Assembly (NCBI GenBank): GCA_032821775.1
Contig: JAVLRN010000014.1
Span: forward strand, 372,001-436,000
Length of the DNA: 64,000 nt
Reading direction: 5' to 3'
DNA from: Sanguinoderma infundibulare
Taxonomy: Eukaryota; Basidiomycota; Agaricomycetes; Polyporales; Polyporaceae
A program made the position numbers and the translations under genes. The notes under the pieces are model-generated. The model saw only the letters and a list, made by a program, of their open reading frames with translations. It did no database searches and was not told the DNA's origin. Positions within the stretch are counted from its first letter, which is position 1. Each line of letters opens with the position of its first letter. Below, one piece after another: positions 55,301 to 64,000 of the stretch.

Positions 55301-56825
55301 CCGATGTGGACCCTGTGGAACGCGCGAAGGCATGTTGTCAGTATGCGATAGGCGATAGCAAAAGACCCGAGAAATATCGCAACGGCACAACGCGACACGG
55401 TGCTCGCATTGGAAAGGGCAATGACTCGAAGCGCAGCGCACACGGAAGTGGGCATATGGCGGATCAGGAGAATAGGCGGAACCAGAACCCAGAGCAGAAT
55501 CCAGATCCGAGAGCGTTAAATGGATTAGAAGCCGAAGGCAAGCTGATGCCCGGTACTTCCAAAGCCCGATGGCTTGGCTAGTGGATTGAGGGTCGAAGAC
55601 AGCTCATTAAAGGCTGCATACGCCCAGGTTTGATATCGAACATGAAGGGGCCGGGGGAGGTCAAACATGGGTTAAGGAACACTCACCATTTAGACTCTCC
55701 GGATGACTGCTAGAACTTCCCGCTGGTTGTGAGCCTGGAAGTGCGGGGCGAGAGCGCCAGAGCAACTTGATGAGGCGGTCCTCGAAGTCATTGCATGTCG
55801 GGATGATGGTGTCGATCGAGTCCGACCATACGACCAACACCCGCTCGTCAAGCTGCACGCAAGGGAAATCGTTTGTCAGTCATATAGCGCTGTACAAGCC
55901 TAGAAGGGCTGAGGAACGTCCGCAGCGAGATTGAAGGCAATGCGGGATGGAGGTGCGATGTGGTTTAAGAGTGCGCTGGCACGAGCGGCACTGCCATCCC
56001 GTGAGATCAATCCCTAGGCGCCGAGGTGGCTGTATCGCTCCCACTCGCCTCCATCATCCCATCCTCGGACTCCGTCCCTCTGCCCAGCCATCTCGACTGT
56101 CCCGTAAACGAGTTTCGTTCGCCTCAAGTATGGATTCAACGAGGAATGGAACCCATGTATGGGCAGGAACGCGCCAGGCAGAAACCGTGAGTGTCTCGAG
56201 ACTCGGACATCACCGCACGAAGGCATCATGATTAAGCTCAGCACCGATCACAGAACATCGCTGGACGCATTTGCGCGCAGAGACGAGCAGAACGCGGAGG
56301 CATACGACCGTCGTTCGCTGTCGCCGAGGCCATACCCGCGCTCAGCCCTCAGGGACGTGCTGGGGCGCCAATCCCGGGGATGGACAACACGCGTACGGGG
56401 CAAATGCACTCACGATGAACGCCGCGCTCTGCTCCTTGTCTGCCGTCGGTAGGTCGACCATGGTGTCCAAGATCTGGATGCGCGTGTTGGCGTCGATGTA
56501 GATGGACTTGTCTTCTGGTCCGCTGCGATCCGGTCAGTACCCTCCATCTCCGGCTGGCGAGAGATACTGAGACGCACACTTCAGCGAACGCGGCGTGAAC
56601 CGCTGCGCTCCGAACCTTGATGGCGACGGCAGGGTTCAGGACGCGAACGGCGGCCTCGAAGGGCTCCAGGCCGAGGTTCTCGTACGGAAAGACGCGGTAC
56701 TCGCCGCTGTCGACCCGGAGCGCGACGCCGACGGCAATGTTGTCCTCATTAGGGCGGAACCAGGCGTCGCCCTGTGTCTGCTTGAATATGTGGTGTAGGA
56801 AGGCGTCGTAGCGGTCGTAATCCAT
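52374..56825 (-). CDS. Family-2 glycosyltransferase, multi-pass membrane protein
   Basis: Thirteen exons by hand (56825-56578, 56522-56414, 55852-55687, 55312-54923, 54860-54751, 54698-54520, 54465-53687, 53627-53358, 53297-53160, 53104-52923, 52865-52825, 52765-52468, 52412-52374); all joins keep frame; 982 aa. N-terminus: FRPNEDNIAVGVALRV and YIDANTRIQILDTMVDL, as in fungal GT2 proteins related to Zymoseptoria/Fusarium GT2. Then two membrane segments (IRFALGALLPLSFCVSW), the nucleotide-sugar site IFVNDDGL, the DSD motif in VLLVDSDTVVPE, SEDFDMALRLQRRGF and RWQKYAYG. C-terminal membrane segments with FFFFFGGLSIPVSQ and NPWLMVFSY. It probably makes or exports a surface polysaccharide needed for hyphal growth; the sugar is unknown. 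Introns 2 and 3 are long (561 and 374 nt), the others 52-62 nt. Confidence 0.88.
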
Positions 56826-57997
56826 GTCCAGTTGAGCGGGCAAGCTCGAGCAAAGGACTGCAAGGCGAGCACGGTGCTGGGGAGGTGCGGCCGCTGAAGG
56901 GTGAGGAGGAAGAGCACGGTTTTAGGAAGAGGGGCCAAGGCGGGGTGGCCAAGAGGAGAGTGGGAGTAAAGAGGAACAAAGCCGGAACGGAGGGAAGGAG
57001 GGCGGATGAGCGGGCAGCAGAGGGCATGGCATTCCAATTCCTTGAAGAATCAAGCACGTCCGACGGCCTTGGCACGGATTTGTCTCCTGCAATACTCCCC
57101 GGCCGACTTGCGTAAGTCCCTTATCGCATTCGTGCTTGACCGTGCAGCCAATTCGGCGATTATTGCGCACTGCCCTCTAGGACCATACTTCCCTGTCGTC
57201 GGGTGGTATGACTCGCATTTGCTCAATTCTATCCTCGTATGTTGCTCACTATTGTGAAGGCTGTATCAGGCTAACCTTGGGGCGTTTGGGAAGGTTGAAG
57301 TGAAGGGCAGGAAGGTTGGTACCTCCCGGAAGCCGAGTAGCAGACGACGTGGACCATTGGCTGAGTGCAGCGCCTGTAGGATGAAGAAGGTTTTCGACAT
57401 CCGGATCGAGCACCAGGTGACCGTGCCACGCACAGGGTACAACCCGCCCCTCTGGCTCGAAGACCATCACGGCGACCTGAACCTCAGGCTGGGATGCGTA
57501 GGTCGCCCCTTGCACGCCTGCTTTGACGAATAGAACCTAACCGCAGAGCCGAGCTCGCTTCCGGCAATCGATGTGTGGTAAGCAAGTTCTTTGACTTTGC
57601 CTACATTGAATGAACACTAACTAGTAACACTTCGGATCGCGCGGGTGTAGGACACGTGCTTTCACCTCGTCCGCGTTACGGGGTCCATGCGTCCCAGGAA
57701 ATCCGTTGATGCATTGGGGATTCCTAATCACAACTGACAACGGTCGCTGTATTACGTCCATCGACACTCTTCCATGATTCGTACCAACGACCTTCAAACC
57801 AGGTTCCACAGTACGCCACTGGGCCGGAGAGTACATCCCATTCCAACCAGGCACAGTGATCACTTGACCGACTTTCCGAGCTTTCTCTCGTTCGGAGGGA
57901 ACGTGCATGTCCGCCAAAGTTTGGAACCTCTGGTGGCGCTCTTCACGCTTCAGCGCAGGAGGTTCAAAGGTCATGCGAATCCAGCGGCTCTAGCGCA
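56826..57997. other. Intergenic between glycosyltransferase and lectin array
   Basis: No supported gene. About 57840-57960 contains the upstream block shared with the lectin genes (CCGACTTTCC, TTCGGAGGGAACGTGCATG, AAGTTTGGAACCTCTGG). Confidence 0.5.
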
Positions 57998-58006
57998 GAT
58001 AAAAGG
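57998..58006 (+). promoter_or_regulatory. TATA box of lectin gene 1
   Basis: GATAAAAGG, 66 nt before the ATG; the same motif precedes the other three lectin genes at nearly the same distance. Confidence 0.65.
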
Positions 58007-58071
58007 GCTCGCCTTGACCGCCCCAGATTCAGCAGAGCCCTCGGCCTCCTATCCAGCACGCATCACTCGCA

Positions 58072-59030
58072 ATGTCCGCTTTCTCTCAGACTTCCCTCTT
58101 CGGCGGCTCCGCGGCGCCCGCGTCTGTCTTCAACGATGTTCTGTACATGGACCCCTCTGGTGAGTTCCGACCTCGGAGTATGAACTCCTCGCGCCATATG
58201 CACTCATTCCCACTACTCAGGCAAGCTCGTGATGAACGATTCTGGTGCGAGATTCGCATTCTTGTCCCCCCAAAATTCACAAAAGCCGTAGCACACAGCG
58301 TCCTCGACATGGCCCACCCCATCCAGCAGATCTCGGTTTCGAGCGGATGGCTCGTACGTTCCACCTCCACCACAAGTATGCAGTATAGTACCCCTTTAAC
58401 GGCTGAATGACCGAATAGATCGATGGGATGACCATCACCTACCAGACCGAAGGCGCGAAGACCGCCACCATGAACCATGGCAGCGTCTTCCCCCACGCGA
58501 CAGGCATCGTAACGTTTGGCGGTAAGGGCGCTCTCGCTCCGAATTCCCGTCCTTCGCTGCGTTGTCTGACGTATGATTCTAATCCAGCCACTGAGGTTCT
58601 CGTTAGCGTCTCCGGCCACGCCGGGTTTCATCCGTACTATAGGGGCAACTTTGTGACTAGCATTAGCTTCCTCATCTTGGACACCGCCAAAGGAACGACC
58701 CGCACCGCAGGCGTGAGTGCATTGAATTTTTTGACCATACCTTCAATTATAACGAACCTCGTTCAACGCACACCCGAAACCTGGACGACCTGCAAAAACA
58801 GCCGTTCGGTAACGGGGACGGTCATAACTATGGCGCCGCTTTCTCGACTTCAGGTCCCAACGTGGTCGCCTTTGGGGGCTTTGCCAGGGACACCGACACC
58901 GGTGCGTACAACCTACTACCGTCGTGGAGTCTCCGTTGAATCGGCGCCCTGACCTGTCGGTCCCCATTACATGGCAGTCGGGCTGTCTGGCCTGTTCTTC
59001 ATCCAATTCAACCAGGCCAGCGCGCCTTGA
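58072..59030 (+). CDS. Jacalin-like lectin 1
   Basis: Exons 58072-58159, 58221-58244, 58292-58353, 58419-58521, 58588-58712, 58802-58901, 58978-59030; 184 aa. Exon 2 is only 24 nt. The product is one jacalin-type beta-prism domain: LFGGSAAPASVFND, SVLDMAHPIQQISVSSGW, IDGMTITYQTEG, ATEVLVSVSGHAGF, VTSISFLILDTAKG, FGNGDG, NVVAFGGFARD, VGLSGLFF. No signal peptide, so probably cytosolic or released without the classical route. Such fungal lectins bind glycans, often with a defence or storage role; the sugar cannot be told from sequence. Introns 47-89 nt. No defect found. Confidence 0.82.
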
Positions 59031-60041
59031 CCGAACGTCTTTAGCAACGACAGCTTTGAAGTAATGCTCATGTCCGCATCGTAGTTTTCTGGGACGGGTT
59101 TTGAATAATGACATGAGTGTTGAACCAAGCTGGCGGCGCAACGACTTGGGACGTACTTACGTTGCTTTTGGAATGGGGCGCGTGGCGCTGCAACGGTAGC
59201 AATCGGGCTGCGAATCCTTGACACGCAGAATCAATGGTGCTGGAGGTAAATAGCCAAGTAGTAGTACCAGTGTCACAGGGTGTGCATGACCATCGCGTCG
59301 GCAATCCTACTGGCAGTCTGATTCGAGCGAGTTGCGGCCAAAACGGCAGACAGTAGACCCTAGAGGTCGGATGTGAATATTCAGCCCTCTTCCCCACCCG
59401 AACGTGTCTCCGCTAAAGCTGACTTGCTTCGTCCGAGACATGGTGCGATCCTTTCCCGTGACAGGCGATCCTCATTCCCAGGAATCGTGACGATGAGCTG
59501 CTGTAACCTGTGCCACTGCTGTAGAATAGTATGATTCCGTCAGCGAGCTCGCGCCGTGCTCGTGGTTCCGTCCATGCCTGTCTATTGTCTCAGATGTCTT
59601 GTAGTCCTGTTTGTACTTGTACATAGCTCGTCTCGCTGCGCGTCGTTTGCCACGCGTTTGCAGCAGCGTCCAAACACGACCTTCTTTTCTCCTGCTATTC
59701 GAGCGCCGGTTCTAACAATTGTATGTCAACACTCAATCCATTCACGTCAACTTGAACAAGCGTACCCATGCCAAGGTACCTCGGAGTGAGATGGAGGCTG
59801 TCGAACGAGCTGATAGCACCGGCCAGCGTTGATGACGGGCCGATGGTGTATATCCTATTCCGGTCAGAGACCGTGCTTGAACCGCATGCGCATCCCATAC
59901 ATCTTCCATGGTTCGGAGGGGATGTACGCTGTATGCCATAAGTTAGTAACACCGTGAATGATAGCACGGTGCGATGCCTCGTCGGACTTCATTGCAAGAT
60001 TGTAACGCCGTGGGAGAAATCAATTCATCACCTCTTGCAGA
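59031..60041. other. Intergenic between lectins 1 and 2
   Basis: No gene seen. About 59765-59945 (GGAGGCTGTCGAACGAG ... CTTCCATGGTTCGGAG ... TGTATGCCATA) is repeated upstream of lectin 4 at about 62805-62955, showing that genes 2 and 4 were copied with their upstream regions. Confidence 0.6.
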
Positions 60042-60050
60042 TATAAAAGG
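60042..60050 (+). promoter_or_regulatory. TATA box of lectin gene 2
   Basis: TATAAAAGG, 69 nt before the ATG at 60119. Confidence 0.7.
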
Positions 60051-60118
60051 ACGGGGCGCAATGACCCTCCCACTGTTCTTCAGAGCCCTCTAACCCCTGT
60101 TATCGAGCACTCACCGCA

Positions 60119-61144
60119 ATGCAGAGTTACAGCACGTCCTATCTCATCGGCGGCGATGCGCCTGGTTCAATGACCGCCGATGTTCAATACATGGACGCCG
60201 CGGGTGAGTTCTCTTGCTTATAGTCAGCGTAGTACTATATGCTCACCCCTCCCACACCGTTCCTCAGGCAATCTCGTGCTGGGGGACTCTGGTACGAAAT
60301 TCATCCTCGTGACTTCGGGGCTTTGACGTTGACAGAAGACGTAGCCAAGAGCAAGCTCGACATCAACCATCCTATTCAGAGCATCACCGTTGCCAGCGGA
60401 TGGGTTGTACGTTTCCTCCACCTTCTCCGTGACGTTTCTAGTCCCTGCTAACTCGTAGCTCGTGAATGGTTGATCAGGTGGATGGTCTTAATATCACTTA
60501 CCAGGCCCAAAGCGGGCCCAACGTCACCTTGCCCCACGGGAGCCCCTTCCAGACCCCAACAAGCGTTGTTACGTTGAGCTGTAAGTCTGGCGCAGCCCCC
60601 TTTGCAGGACTACTTGTAACCTTTTGTAACGCATCACGACCTAGCCAGTGAGATCATCGTTGGCGTCAACGGGCGCGCCGGAGAGCATTCGTCCTACCCA
60701 AATCGCAGCCTCATCATCGGCATCGCGTTCGTCATCCGCGACAAGGTCACAGGAGCCCAACGTACCACCGCCGTGAGTCCCATTCGGCCACATTCACTCT
60801 TGGACGAGCCTCGACCTTGACACCGACCAACCGACCGACATAGGAATTCGGCAACGGGGACGGCAAGAACCAAGGCACTGCGTTCAGCTGGACTTCTGAG
60901 GTGCTCGCCTTCGGGAGCGTTGGCCAGGACAGCGCGCATGGTATGTGCAGCGTCCACATGATTCGAGACACCGTTCCGTGATTGATCGAGGGCGTCGACG
61001 GGGCGCTTCCCAGAGGGGTTGTCCGGTCTGTTCTTCATCGGGAATCCGTCTCAACAGCCTCCAACTGGCTGCCAGGGCGATCACGGTTGGGGCCACGGTC
61101 AAGGCCAAGGTCCCTGGCAAGGGCGCGGTCAAGGGCACTGTTGA
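60119..61144 (+). CDS. Jacalin-like lectin 2 with Gly/Gln-rich tail
   Basis: Exons 60119-60203, 60268-60291, 60336-60406, 60478-60580, 60645-60772, 60844-60940, 61014-61144; 212 aa. Same plan as lectin 1, with a 24-nt second exon and a 44-nt second intron. Domain motifs: LIGGDAPGSMTADVQYMD, LDINHPIQSITVASGW, VDGLNITYQAQSG, LPHGSPFQT, EIIVGVNGRAG, FGNGDGKNQG, EVLAFGSVGQ, GLSGLFFIGN. Exon 7 is longer than in lectin 1 and adds about 35 residues rich in Gly, Gln, His and Trp (GHGQGQGPWQGRGQ) ending in Cys. The tail may be a flexible linker or aggregation region. No signal peptide. Confidence 0.82.
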
Positions 61145-61498
61145 ACAAGATGTGGATAAGCTATTGTCGAGGGCTTCGCGAGACGTCGCTTTCTTGTTCT
61201 CTGGGACGGGTCGGAATGTGATGAGCAATAGAGTTAATGAGTGGCACGGCACACACATAGCTTGGTATGGAACGAGGATGTGGATCGAAAGAGATATTTG
61301 GAAACCGACCATCAACGTTCCATGATTTGCACCGAAGGCCGCTGAAACAGATCTCACACTGAATTTGACCGACTTTCCAGCTTCCATGATTCCGAGGGGA
61401 TGCGCGTTTCCCCCACAGTTTGGAAAACCTCTGGAGCCTCTGCATGCTTCAAAGTATGAGATCTGAAGGGCGCGCGAAACCAGCAGCCCTCGCACATA
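61145..61498. other. Intergenic between lectins 2 and 3
   Basis: No gene. About 61360-61455 carries the block CCGACTTTCC...CATGATTCCGAGGGGATG...CAGTTTGGAAAACCTCTGG shared with the region upstream of lectin 1, so genes 1 and 3 form one related pair. Confidence 0.6.
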
Positions 61499-61507
61499 GA
61501 TAAAAGG
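61499..61507 (+). promoter_or_regulatory. TATA box of lectin pseudogene 3
   Basis: GATAAAAGG, 69 nt before the ATG at 61576; preserved although the gene is broken. Confidence 0.6.
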
Positions 61508-61575
61508 ACGCACCGTGATCACCTGGGACTCAGCAGAGCCCTCGTCGCACCTCCATCGAGCAACCGCCAGTCGCA

Positions 61576-62135
61576 ATGCCCAGCTTCATCCAGACTTCCC
61601 TCCTCGCAGTGTTACGCCCCCTGCCGCGATCTTCAGCGATGTTTTTTACATGAACCCGGCTGGTGAGCCCTCATACGAACCTCCTCTCGCGTCCTATGCA
61701 CTCATCCGTACAAGTTGCCTGAGCACCCCAATCCAGCGAGCGAGATCCTCACTAGCGTCTACGGCCGTGCCGGATACCACTCGTACTACAAGCGCGACCT
61801 AGTCACTGATATCACCTTCGTCGTCTTCGACACTGCAAAAGACACCTCCCGCACTGTCGACGTGAGTACATTTCAACCACACGTTTCAAGTGAAGCTAGA
61901 CACACCCTTAACGCACCTCAATTGGCAAACAGCCATTGGGCGATGGGGACGACACGAGCCAAGGCATCCCGTTCATGAGCAACAACGTGGTCGCCTTCGA
62001 GGGATCCGCCAAGGACGCCGACCAGCGTGTGTCCAGTCTGCCATTGTTTCTGGTGAATCCGCGCGTACTGACTTGTTGCTTCCAGTCGGGCTGTCCGGCC
62101 CGTTCTTCACCGAATACAACGTAACTACCAACTGA
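61576..62135 (+). pseudogene. Jacalin-like lectin 3, exons 2-4 deleted
   Basis: Exon 1 is present but lacks one base after CTCCTCG (frame shift). Its donor GTGAGC is followed by a sequence that ends in AATCCAG and leads straight into the exon equivalent to exon 5 (SEILTSVYGRAGYHSYYKRD). Exons 2 to 4, which hold the centre of the domain, are absent. Exons 6 and 7 (GDGDDTSQG, NNVVAFEGSAKD, VGLSGPFF) remain, with stop at 62133-62135. Related most closely to lectin 1. Confidence 0.8.
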
Positions 62136-63043
62136 ACACCGTCCACGACGGGGCTGAAGTAATACAGGTGGCAGGTGCGGGTTTTGACTTTTGTAATGCG
62201 ACGAGTAACTGAGCGAGCAATGCAGGGACTTGGAACGCACGTTACCTTGGTTTGAGGAGCGATGTCGTCTCAGAGGGTACAAATTTCGACGCTTGATCAC
62301 CTTCGATCGCTCGCCTCGATACTGCACATTAGCAGCCGAGCAGGGCCGCAATGCGGGCACGACAATGATGTGTCAGTACCGGTGCTCCGCTAGTATCGGA
62401 TGCGAGCCTGCCAGTGAATGTGGAATTCCAGCATTCAGCTCCCCGAACATTGCTCAGCTAGAGTCCTTTGACCTGCCTTCGAAGCCGGGGGTAGATTCCT
62501 ACCGGACTTCCTTCTCTGCAATCTGCAGCACTGTACTTCCGCCCTAGGGGTGCCATTTGTGTCACGCGGCGCCTCAGGCGTTGCCAACGCCCAGGTTTGC
62601 AAGACTGTTTGGGGGGCTCTTGAGGCATCTGGAACCGCGGTAGAGGAAGCATTCCCTTCAACTCGGTCGGACTGCAACTGCACCCGAGACAGCCTACGGA
62701 CCTCTTTCAGCCGATAATACGGCCATAGCACTGCCGTTGGCGCCGACGACGATACGACCTGTCAGCTTCCTCCATTCATATCGAAACTTAGATAGGCAGT
62801 CTGCACCCACCCGTCATGAGATAGCTCGAGCTGAGTGGAAGGCTGTCGAACGAGATGATGGGGCGACGATGTATAACCTATTCCGGTCCGAGAAGTTGCT
62901 TGACCTGGGTCTATCTTCCATAATTCGGAGAAGATGCACGCTGTATGCCACAGGTCAGAAGCTCCGGGACAGAAAGCACGGCACGATACCTCTTCAGGCT
63001 CCATGAGGAGATTGGAAGGCCGTGTGCGAAGCCCCTTCGGGTA
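62136..63043. other. Intergenic between lectins 3 and 4
   Basis: No supported gene. 62805-62955 repeats the region upstream of lectin 2. Confidence 0.5.
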
Positions 63044-63052
63044 GATAAAAGG
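63044..63052 (+). promoter_or_regulatory. TATA box of lectin gene 4
   Basis: GATAAAAGG, 68 nt before the ATG at 63120. Confidence 0.65.
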
Positions 63053-63119
63053 GCAAGTCACCATGGCCTCCTCTGATCCCCCACAACCCTCGAATCCCAG
63101 TTGTCGAGCACTCACCGTA

Positions 63120-64000
63120 ATGCAAAGCTACAACACTTCCTCTCTGTTCGGCAGCGATACGCCTGGTTCGATATTAGCCGATGTTCGCTACATGAACGCC
63201 GCGGGTGAGTTCTCTTGCATATCACCGGGGTACTTTCCACTCACCCTCCAACACCGTCCCGCAGGTAATCTCGTGCTAAGGGACTCTGGTACGAAATTCA
63301 TTCCCGTGACTTCGGGGCTTTGGCATTGATATATGGCGCAGTCCAGAGCATCCTCGACATCAACCACCCGATCCAGCAGATCTCCATTTCCAGCGGATGG
63401 GTTGTACGTTTCATCCACCATCATTGTGACCTTTGTGCCCTTTGATAATTTGTGACCCGTGAATGGCCGAGCAGGTCGATGGTTTCAGCGTCACTTACCA
63501 GGTTCAGGGCGGGACCACCGTCACCTTGCCCCACGGGAGCCCCTTCCAGACCCCGACGAGCGTTGTTACGTTGAGCGGTAAGCCTGGCGCAGGTTCCCAT
63601 TGCAAGACTGTCTATGACGCATCACAAACTAGCGAACGAAGTCATCGTTGGCATCACCGGGCGTGCTGGATACCATTCGGAATACAAGCGTGACCTCATC
63701 ATCAGCTTCGCCTTCGTCATTCGCGACAAAACCACGGGAGCTCAACGTACCACCGTGGTAGGTCCTATTCGATGACACTCGCAGTTCCACGAGTCTCGAC
63801 CTTGATACCAACCGACACAGGCATTCGGCAACGGGGACGGCAAGAACCAAGGCACCGCGTTCAGCTGGACTTCTGAAGTGGTCGCCTTTGGGAGCGTCAG
63901 CCAGAACAGTGCCCATGGTATGTGCAGTGCTCTCACGATTCTAGTAGCGACCTTGGCGACTGAACGAGACGGATGGGTTCCCAGAGGGATTGTCGGGCCT
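63120..64000 (+). CDS. Jacalin-like lectin 4 (partial, runs off the window)
   Basis: Exons 63120-63204, 63265-63288, 63342-63403, 63475-63577, 63633-63757, 63821-63917 and 63985 to beyond 64000. Motifs: LFGSDTPGSILADVRYM, ILDINHPIQQISISSGW, VDGFSVTYQVQGG, LPHGSPFQT, NEVIVGITGRAGYHSEY, FGNGDGKNQG, EVVAFGSVSQ, and the start of EGLSGL in exon 7. Very close to lectin 2 in exons and introns; intron 5 uses GTAGGT. Whether it also has the Gly/Gln-rich tail lies outside the window. Confidence 0.8.

Noticed and set aside
60203..60335. Lectin genes first read as frameshifted between exon 2 and the NHP-type core
   Set aside because: A 44-53-nt intron beginning at GTACGA or GTGCGA restores the frame in lectins 1, 2 and 4 alike, so they are not broken there.

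Overview
This window looks like an accessory, repeat-rich stretch of a basidiomycete (Agaricomycete, polypore-like) nuclear genome. Coding genes are split by many GT-AG introns of about 45-80 nt. The gene families are fungal: Zn2Cys6 and C2H2 regulators, HET-domain proteins, a FunK1 kinase relic, pepsin-type secreted protease, F-box/LRR-like families, jacalin-like lectins and Ty3/Gypsy elements of basidiomycete type. I do not name a species.

Layout. 1-9136: a large Ty3/Gypsy retroelement cut by the left window edge (gag-protease, pol with RT/RNase H/integrase, a polypurine tract, and a 3' LTR ending in the inverted termini TGATGC/GCATCA). Between pol and the 3' LTR it carries a complete four-exon gene on the opposite strand, whose product has a Zn2Cys6-like cysteine cluster. 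9137-15222: unassigned repeat-like sequence, a small palindromic element and the remains of a second Gypsy element (chromodomain type) ruined by five in-frame TGA codons and a 125-bp tandem duplication, ending in a 290-bp LTR. 15.3-18.8 kb: a doubtful small gene and a HET-domain gene. 18.8-52 kb: an island with six copies of one F-box-like gene family (only the copy at 24.5-26.5 kb is intact), a tRNA-Asn with intron, a secreted aspartic protease, a C2H2 factor, a FunK1 relic, a second HET gene, an 896-aa Zn2Cys6 regulator and a mitochondrial dicarboxylate carrier. 52.4-56.8 kb: a 13-exon family-2 glycosyltransferase. 58-64 kb: a tandem array of four jacalin-like lectin genes with the same seven-exon plan, one of them reduced to a pseudogene.

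How the parts relate. The F-box copies were duplicated as blocks that include upstream flank, part of which matches the 3' end of the aspartic protease locus, so the protease/F-box pair at 21.3-26.5 kb looks like the source unit. Two pairs of copies lie in inverted orientation. Housekeeping-type genes (dicarboxylate carrier, glycosyltransferase, Zn2Cys6 regulator) are intact and interleaved with this turnover. Three genes each carry one or two introns far longer than the local norm (881, 1742, 561 and 374 nt), consistent with insertions into introns.

The most unusual item is the retroelement with an antisense, intron-containing zinc-cluster gene. It also shows a strand-specific saturation with the pentamer GCGAC and a near-identical second copy of its polypurine-tract block inside pol. 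All exon joins were derived by hand from splice signals, reading frame and family knowledge; no search was run.
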